DNA of 64,000 nucleotides from Budorcas taxicolor (lineage: Eukaryota > Chordata > Mammalia > Artiodactyla > Bovidae): NCBI RefSeq assembly GCF_023091745.1, contig NC_068921.1, positions 10,310,001-10,374,000 of the forward strand. The letters are read 5' to 3'. The position numbers and the translations under genes are program-made. Numbering within the stretch: the first letter of the stretch is position 1; each line of letters opens with the position of its first letter. Positions 12,212 to 22,972 of the stretch are shown in pieces. The notes under the pieces were generated by a model. The model did not search any database and was not told where the DNA came from. It saw only the letters and a program-made list of their open reading frames with translations.

Positions 12212-12435
12212 AGGGATTCCCTCATAGCTCAGTCGTAAAGAATTGGCCTGCAATATAGGAGACCCAGGTGTGATTCCTGGGTAGGAAAGAGTCCCTGGAG
12301 GAGGACTTGGCAACCCAGTCCAGTGTTCTTGCCTGGAGAATCCCCTGGACAGAGGAGCCCGGCAGGCTATAGTCCATGGGGTCACTACAGTCCGTGGGGT
12401 TGGACACGACTCAGTGACTAAACCACCACCACCAC
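12212..12435 (+). mobile_element. Bov-tA SINE in old L1, 11-bp TSD
   Basis: The tRNA head is followed by the Bov-A body and an (ACC)n tail. CATGGATCAGA at 12201-12211 and 12436-12446 is a perfect TSD, and L1 sequence resumes directly after it. Near 12374-12401 the body carries a small internal duplication of the CAGTCCATGGGG block. Confidence 0.96.
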
Positions 12436-13067
12436 CATGGATCAGATTAATTATGGTTATTGTTTTTCTCCAGTTGATCTACAGATTCAGTGCAATCTCA
12501 GTCAGAATTGAGCAGCCTCTTCTGTAGAAACTGACAGGCTGATTCTAAAACTCATAGAATGATCAAGGATTTGAAATAGCCGAAACATCTTTGAAGAAGA
12601 ACAAAATTCTGTGAAAGAAAGCAGGTTTCTCAAAGATGTTTCAGTGAAGAAAAAACAGTCTTTTCAAATGCAGGTGAAACAACTGGATAATCATATGCAA
12701 AAAAAAAAAAAGAGAGAGAGCTTTGATCTATACAAAAATTAACCATCAAAATGTGTCATAAGCCTAATTATAAAGCCTAAAGCTATAACATTTCCATTAG
12801 AAAAGATAGCAGGAACTCTTTTGAGACTTTTGGTTGAGCAAAGTTTTCTTTCAACATCAAAATCACAATTCATGAAGTTAGAAAATAATAAAATCAATAA
12901 TTTAATTTCACTAAATTAAGAAATTTCTCTCTTTGAAAGTTACCGTTAAGAAAAAGAAAAGATACACCACAGACTGGGAGAAAATATGTGCAAACACATA
13001 TGTAACGAAGGACTAGTAATCACAAACTCAATAATTGAAAAAGCTAAAGAAAAAAAAGAAGAGTGAA

Positions 13068-13188
13068 AGATTTGAATAGATACTTCATAAAGAGAATATA
13101 AAGGTAGTAAATAAATACACGCAAAAAAAAGAGATTTGAATAGATTCTTCGTAAAGAGAATATAAGAAAGATAGTAAATAAATACATG
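13068..13188 (+). repeat. Tandem duplication, two copies about 64 bp apart
   Basis: The block that begins AGATTTGAATAGAT and contains TAAAGAGAATATAA occurs at 13068-13120 and again at 13132-13188 with a few differences. It lies within the decayed ORF2 C-terminal part of the old L1. It is a local duplication made after insertion. Confidence 0.85.
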
Positions 13189-13323
13189 TAAAAATCCTCC
13201 AATACATGCAGCACCATGCCATATTGGACTGTGAAACAAATGGAAAAGTCAGTAATATCAGTGCAGTCTTGATTAATTTTTTAATACTTTGTTCATTGTA
13301 TTTTTCAGTATTTTTCTATTTTT

Positions 13324-14086
13324 CAGTTCAGTTCAGTCGCTCAGTCGTGTCCGATTCTTTGCGACTCCATGAATCGCAGCAGGCCAGGCCTCCCTGTCCA
13401 TCACCAACTCCCGGAGTTCACTCGGACTCGCGTCCCATCGAGTCCGTGATGCCATCCAGCCATCTCATCCTCTGTCGTCCCCTTCTCCTCCTGCCCCCAA
13501 TCCCTCCCAGCATCAGAGTCTTTTCCAATGAGTCAGCTCTTTGAATGAGGTGGCCAAAGTACTGGAGTTTCAGCTTTAGCATCATTCCTTCCAAAGAAAT
13601 CCCAGGGCTGATCTCCTTCAGAATGGACTGGTTGGATCTCCGTGCAGTCCAAGGGACTCTCAAGAGTCTTCTCCAACACCACAGTTCAGAAGCATCAATT
13701 CTTCGGCGTTTAGCTTTCTTCACAGTCCAACTCTCACATCCATACATGACCACAGGAAAAACCATAGCCTTGACTAGATGGACCTTAGACGGCAAAGTAA
13801 TGTCTCTGCTTTTGAATATGCTATCTAGGTTGGTCATAACTTTTCTTCCAAGGAGTAAGTTTCTTTTAATTTCATGGCTGCAGTCACCATCTGCAGTGAT
13901 TTTGGAGCTCAGAAAAATAAAGTCTGACACTGTTTCCACTGTTTTCCCATCTATCTCCCATGGAGTGATGGGAATAGATGCCATAATATTCGTTTTCTGA
14001 ATGTTGAGCTTTAAGCCAACTTTTTCACTCTCCTCTTTCACTTTCATCAAAAGCCTTTTTAGTTCCTCTTCACTTTCTGCCATTTT
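13324..14086 (-). mobile_element. BovB 3' fragment
   Basis: On the minus strand it runs from just after the YADD motif (peptide MAESEEELKRLLMKVKEE) through the RT C-terminus to the (TGAAC)n tail, seen as CAGTTCAGTTCAGTC at 13324. A frame of 221 codons at 13418-14083 is still open and ends shortly before the family's usual C-terminus. It is 5' truncated. The TSD is not clear because an L1 3' end adjoins it at 14100. Confidence 0.95.
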
Positions 14087-14099
14087 AGCTATTATCTAT

Positions 14100-14335
14100 C
14101 TATCTTTTTTAAAGCTTTTTATTTTATATTGGAGTATACCCAATTAACAATGTTGTGATAGTTTCTGGTACACAGCAGAGCGACACAGTCACACATACAC
14201 ACGCATCCGTTCTCCCCTAGACTCCCCTCCAGGCTGCCACGTAACACTGAGCAGAGTTCCCTGTGTGCCAGGGTAGGGCCTTGTTTGTCATCTATTTTAA
14301 CTACCGCAGTGTGTACGTGTCGATTTTTCGTGATT
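14100..14335 (-). mobile_element. L1 3' UTR fragment, minus strand
   Basis: A T-rich start (reversed poly(A)) is followed by TATTGGAGTATACCCAATTA, AACAATGTTGTGATAG and GAGCAGAGTTCCCTG. These are blocks known from artiodactyl L1 3' UTRs. It lies next to the minus-strand BovB inside the old L1. Confidence 0.8.
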
Positions 14336-14500
14336 CCTGGGTTTCTTGGCATCCTCTCAGGTTTTGTGCCCATGATGAGTGTTGCGTTCGTTTTGTCTTA
14401 TTATTGATTCTATTTCATATCTTTAGTAATTAGGTAAAAGGAAATTTAAAATCCCAATAAAAAACATTTACACACCCATTAGAACATCTAAGATTAAAAA

Positions 14501-14732
14501 GGGCTTCTCAGGTGGCCCTAGTCATAAAGAACCCTTCTGTCAATCCAAGAGACAGAAATGTAAGAAAGACAGGTTTGATCCCTGCGTGGGGAAGATTTCC
14601 TGGAAGAGGGCTTGGCAACCCACTCCAGTATTCTTGCCTGGATAACCCCATAGATAGGGGAGCCTGGCGGGCTACAGTCCATGGGGTTGCAAAGAGTCAT
14701 ATTCGACTGAAGCATCACAGCAGCAGCAGCGG
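14501..14732 (+). mobile_element. Bov-tA SINE in old L1
   Basis: GGGCTTCTCAGGTGGC head, Bov-A body and (AGC)n tail (CACAGCAGCAGCAGC). The host L1 reads AACATCTAAGATTAAAAA before it and GGTGTTGGTGAAGATATGG after it, which are adjacent in intact L1. Confidence 0.93.
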
Positions 14733-14832
14733 TGTTGGTGAAGATATGGAAAGCCAAAAACTTTCATATACTGGAAATGGGGGTGTAGATAGTAACGGTA
14801 CAATCACTTTGAAAAGCATACGTCTATGACAA

Positions 14833-15063
14833 GGGCTTCCCAGGTGGTTCACTGGGCAAAGAATCCACTTGCTATGCAGGAGACATGCGTTCCATTCCTG
14901 GGTCAGGAAGCTCCCTTGGAGGAGGGAATGGTAACCCACTCCAGTATTCTTGCCTATAGGATCCAATGGATAGAGGAGCCTGGTGGGCTACCAGGCTACA
15001 GTCCATAGGATCACAAAGAGTCAGACACGACTGAAGCAACTGAGCGCACCCACATACACCGTG
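14833..15063 (+). mobile_element. Bov-tA SINE in old L1
   Basis: GGGCTTCCCAGGTGGTTCAC head and Bov-A body with a small repeat of the GGCTAC block at about 14986-15000. TGACAA at 14827-14832 and 15064-15069 may be a short TSD. L1 3' sequence continues to the right. Confidence 0.92.
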
Positions 15064-15691
15064 TGACAAAATCGTCCCACTCTTAGATATTTACGCAAGA
15101 GAAATAAAAGTACATTCCCATAGAAAGTCTTGTACATAAGTGTTAACAGCTTTATTTGCAATGGCCAAAGACTAGAAACAATCCAAATGTGCAGTAAATA
15201 ATTAAAACAGATTAACAAGTTATAGCATATTCATACCATGGAATACTGATCAGCAATAAAAGGAATGAGCTACTAATAGATGAAAAACATGGATGTGTCT
15301 CAGAATAACTATGCTCTGTGAAAGAAGCCAGATAGAAAGAGACTGCTTACCACATGATTCATTTAGGTAAAACTTCAGAAAATGTCAGCTAGTTTGTAGT
15401 GATAGTAAATCACCATAGTGATTGTTAGGGGGAAGGCGAGGGGGTTACAGGGAGTAGGGGCACGATGGGATTATGTTGGGGCACAAAGACATTCTGAGTG
15501 GGAATTGTATACACACTATCTTGACTGGAGTGACAGTTTTACAGCTCAGTGCACCTGCCAAAGCTTATGAAATTGGACATTTAAAATTTGCACAATTTAT
15601 TGTAGGTCAATTATACTTCAATAAAGCTGATTAAGAAACATATGTTTGTACAAGAAAGAAGTCATGTCTTAATCTATTACTTGATAGGTAT

Positions 15692-16055
15692 CAAACTGTG
15701 GTGTTGGAGAAGACTCATGAGAGTCCCTTGGACTGCAAGGAGATCCAACCAGTCCATTCTAAAGGAGATCAGTCCTGAATAGTCATTGGAAGGACTGATG
15801 CTGAAGCTGAAGCTCCAGTACTTTGGCCACCTGATGCTAAGAACTGACTCACTGGAAAAGACCCTGATGCTGGGAAAGACTGAAGGTGGGAAGAGAAGGG
15901 GACGACAGAGGATGAGATGGTTGGATGGCATCACCAACTCAATGGATATGAGTTTGAGTAAATTCTGGGAGTTGGTGATGGACAGGGAGGCCTGGCATGC
16001 TATAGTCCATGGGGTCACAAAGAGTTGGACACGACTGAGTGACTGAACTGAACTA
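15692..16055 (+). mobile_element. BovB 3' fragment with 8-bp TSD
   Basis: RT C-terminal part (LKLKLQYFGHLMLR, MRWLDGITNSMD) and BovB tail. ATAGGTAT at 15684-15691 and 16056-16063 is a direct repeat at the exact ends. It sits just past the 3' end of the old L1. Confidence 0.94.
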
Positions 16056-16063
16056 ATAGGTAT

Positions 16064-17834
16064 AACTTAGAAATGCCAGAAGGAAATGGCTAGGAAAACA
16101 ATGGTGTCTGTCTCTGGACAATACTGGAGTTTGACATCTAGGAAAAGAGAATGCTACTTATTTTTAAGCCTTTTATACCTTTTGATTTCAGAAGTACATA
16201 TGTGCATTGTTTGGATAAATATTAAAATCGCTATTTAAAAAGGGAAAAACAGGAGGAAAATTGACTCACTGCCAAGATTTAAAACACAGGAATGTTCATA
16301 ATACTTATAGATGGAAGAGAGCAGTGTGTAAAAGAAGTTAAACTACATTATTTTATTCTCAAGGCCACTGATTTTTGCCCATGTTGTTTATCTGAAATTC
16401 TCTAGATGTTAAAGGAACATTATCCTTTCCTTGCCCAAAAATGATAGTTCTTAAAATATTAAGAAACCTCACCATCTCCCCTAAGAACTTCAAATCGATT
16501 GTTGGAAAGCCATGATTTTATGTTTCCTGGGAGTTTCCTAAATATAAGAACAATTTTATCACTTTACTTTGTTAGATCACACATATTTTTATATATTAGA
16601 AGAAATAAAGAATCTCACTTTATGGACAAAAATGATAGTATGTTGTTTAAATAAACCAGGTTCAGAACAGTCATCAGTGGTGACCTCTAAAACCTGACTT
16701 GTCACCTTCATAAACAAGAATGCTGTGTAATTAAGGGCAACTTAGTTTCCTCCAGCCATATAAATATAAATGAAGAAGCTAGATGAGGTCTCCAAATCTC
16801 CTAGCTTTAGATATATTTAGTTTTATGAAATAATGGCTAAGTGCTGTATCTTATTGAACCTAAAATGCCATTGATAGTAAGATGTGCTATTATTTAATAA
16901 TACATAATTATTTAATAATTTCTAGCATGCATGCCTCTTACACTAAGCTGTTAACATTTAAATATATAATTTCTACTTCTCTCATCAATAGCTATCATAG
17001 CTTCTCTCAAGAGGAAGCTATCTCTAATGGAAAAATTGTCTCTTGATTTCTACTTCCCAGCAGCCTGTCTTTCACCTGGTCAAATGGATTTAATCATATC
17101 TCATTGCTTGAATGGGTGTTGGTTCCTCTCAGGAGGCAATGAGATCTGTCTCCTCTAAGAATTAGAAAAGCAAAGCATGGCAGGTTTATTAGTAGCAGTA
17201 TTGGGGGAGGATAGGCAGTAAATAGGAAATAAATAAACATAGATCCTCATGACTTTTACTGAAAATAGATAGGCAGAAAAAATACCCAGCTGATCAGTAG
17301 GAAAATATGTATTTACTTTTGCTTGCTCAAGCTTGGGCATGAGTACAGAAGCAAGCTAGCTCTGGGACCAATTTCTCTCTGCCCTTGCTGCCCTGCAAAT
17401 GACATTCTTACCAGACCATTAAGAAAACTGTTATAACTTCTAGTGAGACCACCTGCTAGGTCTCAGGACTGGGACGATTACATCTATCGGAAATAATGAC
17501 CCATAACTAGAATAAAACACATTAATAACATCACATTTACCCAGGATAATGCATTTCACCATTTTATATTGCAGAGACCAAGTTAATCAGTAAAAGCATT
17601 ACCAAAAAACGAGAGCAACTAACAGACACGGAGGAGATAATGAATATAAAAGCAGAAAATGCAGGCTAGTTTTTTTTTTCCCCTTTAAAACTGAGAAGAT
17701 ATGTAATGGGCAGTAATGGATGGAGCTCTGATTTGGGAATGGGTAATTCTACTTTCTGTCTGTAGGCTCATGGGCTAAAGGTAGACCGGAAGTGCCTTCC
17801 TCCGGGCATGAGAAAATCTAAGGTCATGAGGTTT
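16064..17834. other. No gene; unassigned AT-rich sequence
   Basis: No coding signal or young repeat is visible. Bases 16070-16230 may be a very old repeat fragment (a GTGTCTGTCTCTGG block, then T-rich sequence), but I cannot name it. Confidence 0.45.
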
Positions 17835-18015
17835 GATGGAAAGAATTTGGGATTAGGAGTTAGAAGAGCATGGGTCTTTTTTTCCAGCTGTGCTGTTAAT
17901 GAGCTGTGTGACCTTGAGCAGTTCACTTCACCTCTCTGAGCCTCAATTTCTTATCTGCAAAATGAACAGCTTAGACTAGGTGATCTCTGAAATCCCCTCC
18001 AATTCTCATATGTTG
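17835..18015 (+). mobile_element. MIR-family SINE
   Basis: The conserved MIR core is clear: GAGCTGTGTGACCTTGAGCA, then CCTCTCTGAGCCTCAATTTC, then ATCTGCAAAATGAACAG. It is an ancient mammalian element with no coding role. Confidence 0.88.
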
Positions 18016-20110
18016 TGGTTCGAAGCAGAATGTCAACCTGACATGGCAATGCTGTGAAATGTAATAAAAATGCCTATAAAACTTTGGAGCTCTGTGATCC
18101 TCAGAAGACAGGCAGAAAGGATCAGATTGCAATGGCATTTAGGAGACTGCTTTGACACAGTGGACAGAGGCCCTGGTAAAACTCAGAAACTTCAGCGAGA
18201 GCAGCATCAGGAGCAGAGAATGCAAGCCTGAGGTTCCTCTATTATTTTCTTTCTTGGGCAAATGCTTGGGTTGACTGTAGTTTATTTCCGGAATTTCTAT
18301 GTTTATAGTAACAGGGAAAAACTAGTCACAAATCAAACAGATTAGACAAGCTAAATAAACCCCAGTTCCTAAGATATATACACACCTAAAAGTTCAACCT
18401 AACAGTTCAGTCTTTTTAGAAGTTAAGAGAACACAAGAGTAGGAAATTAGTTAAGTGTCTTAGAGTTTTCACTGTCACAGTTCTCTGCTTTGTTTCTATG
18501 ACTGAGCGATTTGGTTTGAGAAAACCCATTTCCTAACTTACCACCACATCGTTTCCACTGAGACTCAACGTGACTAGAAACAATCATGGGAAAATACTTA
18601 AAATGAAGCAGGAAGTGCTAAAGGTCTTAGGACCGTGGTATGTGTCTTGCCTCCTACACCCTGGTTTGCAGGTGCTCCATTCTTAATAACTGCTGTCAGT
18701 ATTTTAGAGGAAAAAAAAAAAATCCACAGTGACCTTTTCCTTTTAATCAAGACACAAAGTATTGAGTTGATTTTGGGGAAAAGGCAGAAGTGGGTACAGT
18801 ACGTGCTGGTATTTTGTATGCAAAGTCCCACTGACACCTGCACACCAAACCCTCTGGGACACAGAAACTCTAATCTTGCTACATAATGCTGTTCCCTTTT
18901 AGCCTCACATTATTACTTGAATTGAATTTCAAATTAGTCTACTTACAGAACAAATTACCAAAAGTTTAATTTTCCTTTTCCAACAAATCCCACTGCAAGC
19001 ACCAGCCACCTGAAGCCAAGAGAGTGGTAGATTTTGTCCAAAGCCAAGTGAAAAAATAATATCAAAATCAACTAATTCTCTCACAAAATAAATGTACAGC
19101 CCATTTGTACGAACAATCTTTGGTCAAGTCAGATTTTAGCCAAACATGATCCAAGATGCCCCTTAAGTCGAGCATTCTTCTTGTTACTCCCAAATAAAAT
19201 ACAGAAAGTAATGGAGAAGCTGAGAGCTTCTTGTAACGAAGGCAAAAGTGACTGGAAAAAAAAGATGTAAAAATTAATGATATCTGGCTGGCATTATTTA
19301 AATAGACAATGGCTCTATCAATAAAAAGAAGCCCTAACAAATGCGTTTCATGACAGAAATATATTAACCACTTTTCATCATCTGGAACCTTCATAAATCA
19401 GTAAGAGATAATATTTACTCTATCCTGCTGGGGTGGCTTTTTGTATTTCTAAGAGAACTCATTTAATTCTGGTTGCCATAGATACGACAGAGTTCTAGAA
19501 TGAATTTTGTTTCATCATAATTGCTACATGTTAGTATATAAACAGCTGAACTCTACCTTCAACTGGCAGCACTCATTTGCAAATAAAGAAAAGTCCTTAT
19601 CATAAAGTTATTGAACTAGAATTCAAACTATACCATTGAGCCCTTGCTGTCTTCAGAGAGTTAGCAAATATTTCTCAAACTTTAGTAGCACAGTTATCTC
19701 TGAAAGGCACATCAATAGTACAAGAAAAATGCAGAAGAAGATTTAAAATGTTTAAAGTGATGTGGAGATTTATAGAAGTTAAAATAATTTATTCTTGGTC
19801 TGTAGCATAAGTCATAAGGAAAATTTTGAACTTCAGGTGATTAATCTGTCTTTTTATCAAATATCTGTGACTTCATGTAGATATTAAATTTGAAGTGTGT
19901 TATTTCCCAGCCAATTCAGCACCAGTTGGTTCAATATCAGTTTATCCACACACACATGCACAAATCTAGGAAATTGCTCTTAAACTTGATATGTTTCTGG
20001 CATTAATTCCAAAGCCCAAAGAGGTAAAAGAAAAGGAAAACACATATCCTCTTGTTACTTCTTTAAGGTAGGAAATATCCAGAAAATAGGAAATCAAAAT
20101 GAATTGGATT
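18016..20110. other. No gene or recognised repeat
   Basis: Long unassigned stretch. Opposed short open frames at 18598-18886 overlap each other and span an A-run. The frame at 19068-19394 (108 codons, minus) has no recognised domain. Confidence 0.45.
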
Positions 20111-20308
20111 CTGAAGTGAAGAGAAGTGAACGTCGCTTAGTCATGTCTGACTCTTTGACCCCATGGACTATGCAGTCCGTGGAATTCTCCAGGCCAGTAT
20201 ACTAGAGTGGGCAGCCATTCCCTTCTCCAGGAGATTTTCCCAACCCAGGGATCAAACCCAGGTCTCTTGCATTGCAAGAAGTTTCTTTACGAGTGACAAC
20301 CCGGGAAA
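20111..20308 (-). mobile_element. Bov-tA SINE
   Basis: Reversed Bov-A body (GTCGCTTAGTCATGTCTGAC at left) and tRNA head at the right (CAGGGATCAAACCCAGGTC). A GAAGTGAAGAGAAGTGAA tail lies at the left. The TSD is not resolved. Confidence 0.92.
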
Positions 20309-21117
20309 TAGTAATTTAGAAATCACAATGAACAGTATTTGTGCCCCAAGAAAAACCCAAATACGATTTTCATAGACAAAAGCCCAACAATCTGAAGATA
20401 GCAATTCAAATGTCAGTTCAGTTGAAAATATAATCCTTTAAATTTGGGGAAAAAAATTCCCTGTTAATCACGGGATTTTTTAAAATATGTATTTGTCTGG
20501 TAAAGTTTGACAATGCTGCCTTTTGAAATTCAGAAGGAGAATATGTCATGAGAATATGGAAGAACAAGAAGCTTCAACTAAAATTGTCTTTTCCCATATG
20601 GCAGCTGAAGACAAATAGTTGGAAGCATGTTATTTTGAGAGACACATAATTTTGAAATAGCTGAAGCTACCTCAAGTTATTCAAGAAACGAAAAGTAAAA
20701 CGAAGTCCTGTGACCTATTCACCTTAGAGTTTTCCTGTTTAGCTAGAGATTGCATTCAATGTCTTCCATTTGAAATTCTTTCAATTCTATATTTGCTGTA
20801 TTTATTGTTCTGAAGGGGAACCATTTTCTTATATATGTTAAAGTTGAATCACAACCATTTGCATGGCATTTCACTAAAATATATGGTATTGAACATGAAT
20901 AAGACAATGTGTTAATAATTTAAGAGATATGAAGCTAGATAGTTGTTACCCAAAGAAATATGTATTAGAAGAACTACATAGAAAAATAGGGAGGGGTGTT
21001 AAGATAATAATTCTATCTAGTAACATAATATGGGCTGTGTATGAATGTGATAAAAGAAATAAGAGCAAAGATCTGTGACAGTCAACACAGCAAAGAGATT
21101 CACCCTTTGACACCCTC
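20309..21117. other. No gene or recognised repeat
   Basis: AT-rich spacer. Nothing is recognisable on either strand. Confidence 0.45.
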
Positions 21118-21374
21118 TGCCTGGAGAATCCCATGGATAGAGGAGCCTGGCGGGCTGCAGTCCATGGGGTCGCGAAGAGTCAGACACGACTGAGTGACTT
21201 CCCTTTCACTTTTCACTTTCCTGCATTGGAGAAGGAAATGGCAACCCACTCCAGGGTTCTTGCCTGGAGAATCCCAGGGACGGGGGAGCCTGGTGGGCCG
21301 CCATCTATGGGGCCGCACAGAGTCGGACACGACTGAAGCGACTTAGCAGCAGCAGCAGCAGCAGCAACAGCAGC
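21118..21374 (+). mobile_element. BOV-A2 SINE, 5'-truncated, AGC tail
   Basis: The first monomer begins inside its body (TGCCTGGAGAATCCCATGG). The linker (CTTTCACTTTTCACTTTC) and a full second monomer follow. The tail is a long (AGC)n tract, about 21344-21374. The TSD is not clear. Confidence 0.95.
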
Positions 21375-22154
21375 TGGAAAAAGCTTCAAGGAGGTGGCGG
21401 CATTTGTTTGGCACCATTAAAGTAAGATCAACAGGCTAGCATTATTGAGTAATAGTCTAATATTCTGAAAGTTGGAAAAATACTAGCAGAAATAAAAATG
21501 ATGAGCATGACCAGCGTGAAAGTTTTATTTTTTTCCCTAGAATAATTGACAAACTTTTGATAGATGGTGGCATAAACAAATACATACTAATAGAAGTACA
21601 TACTGTCATTTTTAAAAAGCCACACAATAGTTGTGAAAGTTTTAACTCAATTTATAAACTGAGGGCAGAGATATTTCCATTACATGGTAGAGCATAGAAG
21701 GATTTTTTTATCACTTGAGTGATGTGCAATAACAACTGGCAGGGCAAAAAACAGGCTATAGAAACAGAATGCTCGCTCTGACTCTAACTGGATGAAACTA
21801 GAAAAGGTACTTAACCTTCTGAGACTGTTTTCTTTTCTAAAGTAGGACTATTAAGGGTGCTACTTCCTACATTGTCATGAGTATTAAATGAATTATCAGG
21901 CATAAAACACTTGAACTGATGGACGGCAAATAGTAAGCACCCAGGGTTGCATTAGCTCATTTTCATTATGTGGAGCAGGGCAGAAGATATTCTCATGCAG
22001 ATATGGGGACTTTTATTTTAATTTTCTTTGATTTTCTTTAGACAAGTTGTGCTCCAGACAACTTCAGCAATGGACGAAAAACGAAGTTAAACTAAGCTTG
22101 CCAGTTAAAGATAACTTCCTTTCAAAAGTCCTTCAAATTTCTTTTTCCTCATTG
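21375..22154. other. Unassigned, with a MIR at about 21765-21960
   Basis: Bases 21765-21960 carry a diverged plus-strand MIR (GGTACTTAACCTTCTGAGAC, then a TCATGAGTATTAAATGAATT block). The rest is AT-rich and not recognised. Confidence 0.6.
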
Positions 22155-22321
22155 TAGTGGTTCTGGAATCGAGCTGCACTTTTGAATCACATGAAGATTT
22201 CTTAAATATACTAAGGCCAGGATCCTACCTCCAGAGATTCTCATTTAATTGGGCTTGGCCATAAGGAGTTTTAAAAGCTTCCCGGGTGATTTTAACATAC
22301 AGCCAAGGTTAAGAACCACTA
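22155..22321 (+). mobile_element. MER5A-like hAT (Charlie) MITE
   Basis: Terminal inverted repeats TAGTGGTTCT (22155-22164) and AGAACCACTA (22312-22321) bound a 167-base element. Its inside keeps MER5A-like blocks (GAATCACATGAAG, CAGAGATTCTCATTTAATTG, CCCGGGTGATTTTAACA). The expected 8-bp TSD survives only partly (CCTCATTG against CGCCAATG). It is a non-coding DNA transposon relic. Confidence 0.85.
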
Positions 22322-22765
22322 CGCCAATGGTAAATCATCCGCCCATCTTCACAGTCCCTGTAGGAGTGGCTTCGTGCCTTCTCAGCAGGTATCTCCTTCC
22401 TCACCTCTGCCCCCTCCTGCTGGCACAAGGGGACAGTGTGAGTTCTCACAGTGATGGGGCTCTGTCTGGGGGCTTCCCTAGTCTCCACTGTTTTGGTTCC
22501 TGAGCTGTTTGCACTGCTGCCTACTGAGAAGTGGATCTGGGGTGAGCCCTGACTGCCTGCCTGGTTGCCAGTCCAGTAACACTCAGTCCCACTTGAATGT
22601 GCAGACACTTTGCTGGATGTGCCCTGAAGCACACCCTTACACGTGTGCCTCTGGCTGTGAAGTCCCGGGCTGCTCTATAGCCTTTTCATCTTTACACCTA
22701 GGCTGCTGATGGTCACTAGTCCTCTTGATCCACCCATATACATACCCTCAACACGAGGTATATCA
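22322..22765. other. GC-richer unassigned sequence
   Basis: Higher GC than the surroundings, with short open frames on both strands (22249-22709). None has a recognised domain and they overlap each other, so I do not call a gene. Confidence 0.4.
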
Positions 22766-22972
22766 GAAAAGTGTTAGCTGCTCAGTTGTGTCTGACTCTT
22801 TGCAACCCCATGGACTGCAGCCCTCCAGGCTCCTCTGTCCATGGGATTCTCCAGGCAAGAATACAGGAGTAGGTTCCCATTTCCTTCTCCAGGGGGTCTT
22901 CCTGACCCAGGGATCAAACTCACATCTCCAGCTTTGCAGGCAGAGTTTTTACCAGCTGAGCCACCAGGATCC
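22766..22972 (-). mobile_element. Bov-tA SINE
   Basis: Starts with the reversed tail AAAAGTGTTAGCTGCTCAG. A Bov-A body follows (GACTCTTTGCAACCCCATGG), and the tRNA head ends GCTGAGCCACCAGGATCC. The TSD is not resolved. Confidence 0.94.

Larger units (their letters stand above)
10090..15655 (+). mobile_element. Old L1 (L1M-type), ORF2 to 3' end, heavily interrupted
   Basis: This is one ancient L1 in plus orientation. It begins in the endonuclease region (a decayed NFNTPVS peptide near 10100). It passes through the RT region (blocks like GAAATGAATGAAATAGAAAACAG near 10890 and ACCTACAGCTAACAACATAC near 11702) and the ORF2 C-terminus. It ends in the 3' UTR (about 15070-15630) with TTATACTTCAATAAAG. 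All reading frames are destroyed. Intervening blocks at 10470-10650, 12212-12435, 13324-14335, 14501-14732 and 14833-15063 are later insertions. Bases 13250-13323 and 14336-14410 are not clearly L1. Confidence 0.88.

Noticed and set aside
13418..14083. A 221-codon minus-strand frame
   Set aside because: BovB RT C-terminus in a truncated copy.
21344..21374. CAG-type trinucleotide repeat, considered as a polyglutamine tract
   Set aside because: It is the normal (AGC)n tail of a BOV-A2 SINE and lies in no gene.
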